Assembly: GCA_002007465.1 (NCBI GenBank)
Contig: LNAC01000164.1
Span: forward strand, 2,735,406-2,799,405
Reading direction: 5' to 3'
From: Ailurus styani
Taxonomy: Eukaryota > Chordata > Mammalia > Carnivora > Ailuridae
DNA: 64,000 bases
Within the stretch, counting starts at the first letter, position 1. Each line of letters opens with the position of its first letter. The position numbers were made by a program, and so were the translations under genes. This document shows, piece after piece, positions 59,197-64,000 of the stretch. Under the pieces are notes generated by a model that was not told where the DNA came from, ran no database searches, and saw nothing but the letters and a program-made list of their open reading frames with translations.

Positions 59197-59415
59197 GGGG
59201 CTCCTGGGTGGCTCAGTCGTTAAGCGTCTGCCTTCGGCTCAGGCCATGATCCCAGGGTCCTGGGATCAAGCCCCACATCTGGCTCCCTGCTCGGTGGGAA
59301 GCCTGCTTCTTCCTCTCTCATTCCTCCTGCTTGTGTTCCCTCTCTCGCTGTGTCTCTCTCTGTCCAATAAATAAAATCTTTAATAAATAAATAAATAAAT
59401 AACAAAAATTAAAAA
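59197..59415 (+). repeat. Can-SINE, third of three in tandem
   Basis: GGGGCTCCTGGGTGGCTCAG head, tail with (AAAT)n, followed by AATAATGAAAGGA (ends about 59433), the third instance of the flanking motif. Confidence 0.95.
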
Positions 59416-61306
59416 AATAATAATAATGAAAGGACCTGGCAACAATGGGCTGGAGTGGAGTTGCCCTGCCTCATGTAGAAACACCATCTAATACTCGGTT
59501 TGTCACTGCCATGCCTCCAAACACCAGCTCAATTTGCCTCAAGGAGCTGGCCCAGCCCTGCTTGTGAGTATGAGTAGAAATGAGCCTAGGCCAGGGTCTG
59601 GGAGAGAAGAAAGACACCTAGAGAAACGCCTTTTAATCCAGAACACAGACCCAATGCCAAATGTGGTCTGGGCACTGTCCAGGCCTACTTCCCTTGAGGG
59701 TGTGTCCTAGCAGGAGAAATGAAAACTGCCCGAGAGAAAGAAGCAACGATGTCGGAGAGCAAACGCAAGCCTGCAAGCCATGGCCCAGCCACACATGATT
59801 TGTGCCCACCATAGTTTCATTAGATCTACTAGACTCTCCATGCAATTTTTCTCCTAGGCTTTAAGATCATTTATATAAATACTCTTGGTAGGTGTGATCA
59901 GCGTATGTTACCATCTGTTTCAGCCGATATGTGAAAGCATTGTCACTTTTCAAGCATTTCAAAACCAAATGGAGAACTAAAGACATTAAAAACAAAGTGC
60001 TGATAGGGTAAGAAGAAGGCCAAATCTTAGAAATTTACTTTAAATTTACTTCATATAATTTGGTCATCCATAAACTTTCTACAGGTGACTCAATCCATTG
60101 TGCTTCTATCTTTACAGCTATCAATTCCCACTAGATTTCATAATAGCATTAAAGCTGTGGAGATGTCTATCACGTAATAGGGACTCACAAAATGGCCCTT
60201 CACACTCCTGTTTCGACAGAGTAACTCTCACTGGCACATTAAATCCACAAGGTGAGAGGAGAACACACGCCCTAACTAACCTGTGCACCAGTCAGGAGCC
60301 CAGATAAAGAACCGGGTGGCCTATCTTGCGTATCAGGAATTATTTACACAAAAGAGACCTCAACATATTTTAAAGCTGGCTGCAGACATAACAGAGAAAC
60401 TTCATTGCTGGGACCTGTCTTCTGTTACTCCAGTTCCTCTGCTTTGTTTCCCTCTATCTGTGGCCACTGCCATCTGGCAAGACATCTAGAGAGTGATGTA
60501 AATCCTCAGAGTATGCCAATGAGGCAGTTTCTACAGGGGAAATCAGAGAGGCAGCATCTTCCATGGGAAACAGCACTTGTACTGCTTAAGAACACCTGTG
60601 ACTGTCAAGGAGCTTCAGGCCCCACAGACACAGTCTGTTCCCCTCGCAGGAGGCAGACAACACACTGGGCATTTAACAAAGCTACTGTTCCTCTATGTGT
60701 TTCAGAGTCTTTTGAGAGTCCCAGATGCTTAACCTAGACTAATCACTAGTCTTCCAATATGCCATTATAAATGGAGAGAAGTTCTCAAGCTTTTAATTCA
60801 GTAACTGGCTGGATGGCATTATTAGTATCTGTATCAGGATGTACCTAGGACATTACAGAGTAACAAATCTAGCTCTTGAATTTCGTTCCCTCCAACATAG
60901 AGATCTAAATCCCAGGCATTAAGAAGGAGCACAGGTGGGTAGCTTTTACTACCATCACACTCAAACTACCCAAATTCCGGGACTGCCAGATGTTACAAAT
61001 GGCCCTCTCTCAAGGAGGGTGCAGACTGAATAGTGTGGTTATTACCCCCCCTCCATTTGCCAGCGGTGAAAGACACTATGCATTTTTAATGAAGGGCAAG
61101 GGGATAGTAACACGTGATGCCCCAGGGAAACGTCATTTGAAGTTAAACACAAATTTCTCCAAGCTACATGAATACAGGATCAGTGTTTTGTCCCCGAAGA
61201 CTTCTTTGTAAAATCCTGAAAACAAAACTAAAAAAATAAAACCTTGTTTTCACCCTAACCGAAATCCAGTTGGGTGGTAACATAAACACTCCTGGTCATA
61301 CCTTAC

Positions 61307-61399
61307 CTGAGGACAGAGGGCTTCTAGCTGGCTTGCTGACATTCGGACAAGTTTTACACCTTCTTCATTGTTTGAGATGGAACAGGCCAAGTTGGCAAC
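61307..61399 (-). CDS. CTNNA1: CTNNA1 coding exon, residues 433-463
   Basis: This 93-bp exon is 31 whole codons, phase 0 at both ends, from VANLACSISNNEEGVKL to SASQLEALCPQ. It is part of the M2 bundle. The acceptor is TGTTCCTTCTAG and the donor CAG/GTAAGG. It is the most 5' exon of the gene in this window; the preceding residues (I431 and before) lie beyond 64000. I identified it from its translation, since it has no start codon of its own. Confidence 0.98.
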
Positions 61400-62808
61400 C
61401 TAGAAGGAACAACATAAAAAGATCTTTGAAGATTTTTCTTTTGATGGCTAAAGAAAACACATGTATACCTATTCCCACCCTGATCTTCTACAAAACACAT
61501 GCCAAGAGCACCAATGGTGTTTTATTTCTCACAGAATGATTACGTACTTCAGAGAACAGATTTTTTTTAAATCTCTGTGCGATTGTACAGACCCGTAACA
61601 AAGGCCACACTTTAAGTTGGTGGCAGAACCTTAAAGATTTCAGGGCGTGTAACTCAAGGTTTTACATGTGCTCGAATCTGCTTGAACAGCAGCTTCAGAA
61701 AGAGATTCTCGTGGTGCAGACAACAACATGAGAAAAGCTAAGGAACCAAGGGCATTGGGAAAGAATAGTTGGTATCCTCAAAAATATACTACACAGCTGT
61801 TCTTGAAGAAAAGAAATAGAAATTCTGAGTTGCTATTCTCATGTGATGGGTGAATGGATGCTTACTAAGCCAAGAGGAGTTTTACTTGAACACAAAGCTA
61901 TTTTTCACATAAGAAAATAGTATTAAGACAACATCAAGAGGCACCTAAGGCCATCTTCATCAGAAGTGTAAAAAGTAACCAAGATGATGTCCCACAATTA
62001 AGAGCAAAACTATCCTTCAACTGGATTCTCAAAAGCACTGACAGCTGCCTCTTTCCTGAATGGTACCAGTTCATTTAAACTAAAATCCTGTCCTTCCCAT
62101 CCAAGTATCTCTGGGACACTGCTCAGGTAGCCAGAAACAATCTTTCCAGGTTGTGTCATACTTGCTTTCAGCCTGCTGCGGCCGAAAAGGCTGCCCTGGA
62201 GCAACTGTGAGGGCCATGATCACTTACCCATGTTTCTAAATGAACAGGCTTGCCAATGCCATTAGCAATACCAAAGACCAAATGAATACACAGTGCTAAG
62301 ACACATCTTTCCCCCAGTTGCAAATTGAGTTATGAATGACAGAGGCGTAGGCAGCTGAACATCAGAGGCACTTTCCAGGAGCTTAAATGCCAGAGTAAAC
62401 AAGGGCAAGGGTGATAACCTTTGATTTTCACTCTTCCACCCAACGTAAGCACAAAAACGCATAAGAAAAATTACATACTATTACGGCTGTTGTTTGCAGT
62501 AGTATGGTTAGGGATTATCAGCTTTCTGTAAAACTGCTATCAGAATCCTGCAATGCCTAACCATAAGAAGAAACAAAGGAACTAACATGCAATTTAAACA
62601 TAACATGTAAGGAAGTGAAAAATTAAGTCAGATTCTTAACGTTTGGGGACTTCAAAATCCCATAAAGAAGTAACATTTATACTCCCCCTAAAGATTACAA
62701 TTCCACTTTCTAGTATCATCTGGATGTGGGCAAAGAGACACTGGTCTTCATGATCATAATATATAGAGTTGATTGTAGACTTCTATTAGTTTGCTTCAAG
62801 TTAGTGTA

Positions 62809-63216
62809 GGGGCACCCAGGTGCCTTAGCCAGTTAAGCATCTGACTCTTGGTTTTGGGTCATGATCAGGGCTGTGGGACAGAGCCCCAAGTGGGACAGAG
62901 CCCCAAATCAGGCTACATGCTCAGCACAGAGTTTGCTTAAGATTCTCTCTCTCTGGGGCAGCTGGTTGGCTCAGTGGGTTAAGCCTCTTCCTTCGGCTCA
63001 GGTCAGGATCTCAGGGTCCTGGGATCAAGACCCGCATCGGGCTCCTTGCTCAGCGGGGAGCATGCTTCCCCCTCTCCCTCTGCCTGCCTCTCTGCCTGTT
63101 TGTGATCTCTTTCCCTCTGTCAAATAAATAAATAAAATCTTAAAAAAAAAAAAAAAGATTCTCTCTCTCCCTCTGCCCCTCCCTGATCCTCTCCCTCTTA
63201 AAAAAAAAAAAAAAAA
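62809..63216 (+). repeat. Older Can-SINE interrupted by a younger one
   Basis: The outer element is 62809-62953 plus 63170-63216: its head is at 62809 and its CT-rich tract and A tail continue after the insertion. Confidence 0.93.
62954..63154 (+). repeat. Younger Can-SINE nested in the outer copy
   Basis: Duplications AAGATTCTCTCTCTC at 62939-62953 and 63155-63169 show insertion into the pyrimidine tract of the outer SINE. Confidence 0.95.
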
Positions 63217-64000
63217 GCAAAATATGACCAAAACTCTATTTTGTAGAATATAAAACTTTTAAAAAACATTATCCCCCGAATGTACATTTTATGATGCTAC
63301 AGTGAAGGAAAAAGCTTAAATCAGACATGTTTATGAATCTGTAACTCCTATTGCTTCAATTCCTTAAGATGGCATTTTGAAAAACAAATATAAAAATTGA
63401 GGTTCATCACCAAATCAGTAGCTTGGGACTAACAAAGATTCCTGGTGAGGTGAGCATACTAAGACCTAGCACCCCGGCCCCACTCCTGCCATCTAGGAGG
63501 CCAGCCAAGTGTTAAGTTCAGGAAGGTCTGTCACTGTCTACTGTCTAGTCACAACTACCACAATTTTATTTCAATTTATACTCTCCAACTTTATGAATCT
63601 GTAAAACCTAGAAAAATACTTAAATTAAGAAGCAAAGATTATATAAACTATCATCCACTGCAGATCAGACAACAGAGGGTGGTGTGTGGCTGAGGCTGAA
63701 ATGGCTAACTTCTGTAAACTTCCTGTTTCCTGATACAACACCTAACAAAATAAAGGTTATGGAAGACTTGTTCCTTCTTTTAAAACATTATTTAAAATGG
63801 TTTCTGATGTATTGCTGAAGCAGTTATGCTCTACAAGAGTACACTGCCTGTTTCAGGAGGCCACCCTGCCTGGCTGGGGAGGAAGAAGCAGGCGCCTGTC
63901 ACTGACAGTCTTCTCCAGATGAATGAGCTTCTATTCATCCTCCAGGGACAGGGCTACTCACTTCTAACAATGACAAATGTGCAAATGCAACATCTCAACC

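Larger units (their letters stand above)
49003..61306 (-). other. CTNNA1: CTNNA1 intron between residues 463 and 464 (12.3 kb)
   Basis: A repeat-dense intron: an (AC)22 microsatellite (49313-49356), an L1 3' region in antisense (about 49786-50520), degenerate L1 (about 51620-52790 and 52835-53055), a MaLR-like remnant (55178-55680) interrupted by (GT)22, an L2-like piece (about 55690-56020), L1 ORF2-like DNA (about 56030-56640), and nine plus-strand Can-SINEs, three of them in a row at 58784-59430. Outside these, including 56640-58100 and 59430-61300, I see nothing assignable. Confidence 0.85.
30140..64000 (-). other. CTNNA1: CTNNA1 gene, 3' portion (nine coding exons, introns, 3' UTR)
   Basis: Alpha-E-catenin links the cadherin/beta-catenin complex to F-actin at adherens junctions and changes shape under tension to recruit vinculin (established knowledge). 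Nine exons with GT/AG borders and consistent phases give 474 codons plus stop. Counting back from a 906-residue protein they cover residues 433-906. The count places the linker phosphosites exactly at S641, S652, S655 and T658, which confirms the numbering. The beta-catenin-binding N-terminus and the vinculin-binding M1 segment lie beyond 64000. The residues seem virtually identical to human. No indel or premature stop is present. Confidence 0.98.
61400..64000 (-). other. CTNNA1: CTNNA1 intron upstream of residue 433 (partial)
   Basis: At least 2.6 kb of AT-rich intron with one Can-SINE nested inside another (62809-63216). No exon is visible to the window edge. The LRRTM2 gene, which sits antisense in an upstream CTNNA1 intron in other mammals, is not seen. 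Confidence 0.85.

Noticed and set aside
61400..64000. LRRTM2 nested in a CTNNA1 intron
   Set aside because: Expected further upstream in the gene by synteny. No leucine-rich-repeat open frame is present in this window.
1..64000. CRISPR arrays, operons or prokaryotic-type systems
   Set aside because: The DNA is mammalian, with spliced genes and SINE/LINE repeats. No regularly spaced repeat array or operon-like coding is present.

Overview
The window is nuclear DNA of a carnivoran mammal, most likely a mustelid (mink, ferret, badger or otter group). At least 23 tRNA-Lys-derived Can-SINE copies are present. The youngest carry the head typical of musteloid SINEs (a GGCGCCTGGGTGGCTCAGTG start followed by GTTAAAGCCTCTGCC) rather than dog or cat variants. 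The species call is an inference from repeat subfamily; the gene content only says mammal.

Two genes are recognisable, both cut by the window and arranged tail to tail, as on human 5q31. On the plus strand are the last three coding exons of SIL1 (11191-11287, 11739-11903, 15287-15643), preceded by about 11 kb of intron and followed by a short 3' UTR with an ATTAAA signal at 15779. SIL1 is the ER-lumenal nucleotide exchange factor for BiP/HSPA5. On the minus strand are the last nine coding exons of CTNNA1 (alpha-E-catenin), running from 61399 down to the stop at 31071. They encode residues 433-906 with consistent phases at every junction. A 3' UTR with two candidate AATAAA signals follows. The CTNNA1 part covers the end of the M region, the phosphorylated linker and the whole F-actin-binding domain. 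The gene continues beyond 64000. The two genes have unrelated jobs (ER chaperone cycling, adherens-junction mechanics); their adjacency is conserved synteny, not a functional unit.

Layout: 1-11190 SIL1 intron with MIR, L1M and two Can-SINEs; 11191-15800 SIL1 3' exons; 15800-30140 convergent intergenic DNA, containing a small orphan CpG island (about 19.7-20.37 kb), a very young Can-SINE with a 57-A tail, and a layered repeat block (about 20.37-25.37 kb: L1 with MaLR-like LTR, Tigger/MER44-like and Can-SINE insertions); 30140-31070 CTNNA1 3' UTR; 31071-40740 seven closely spaced CTNNA1 exons in SINE-free DNA; 40741-64000 long CTNNA1 introns rich in L1 and Can-SINE, with two single exons at 48846-49002 and 61307-61399. 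Base composition moves from GC-rich on the SIL1 side to AT-rich on the CTNNA1 side.

I found no new gene system. The points worth a second look are repeat history (a probably polymorphic SINE, a triple SINE array, a SINE within a SINE), the orphan CpG island, a G-quadruplex motif, alternative polyadenylation and in-frame skippable exons in CTNNA1, and an assembly ambiguity in a poly-G run. Repeat family names are from memory of consensus sequences and are tentative where marked.
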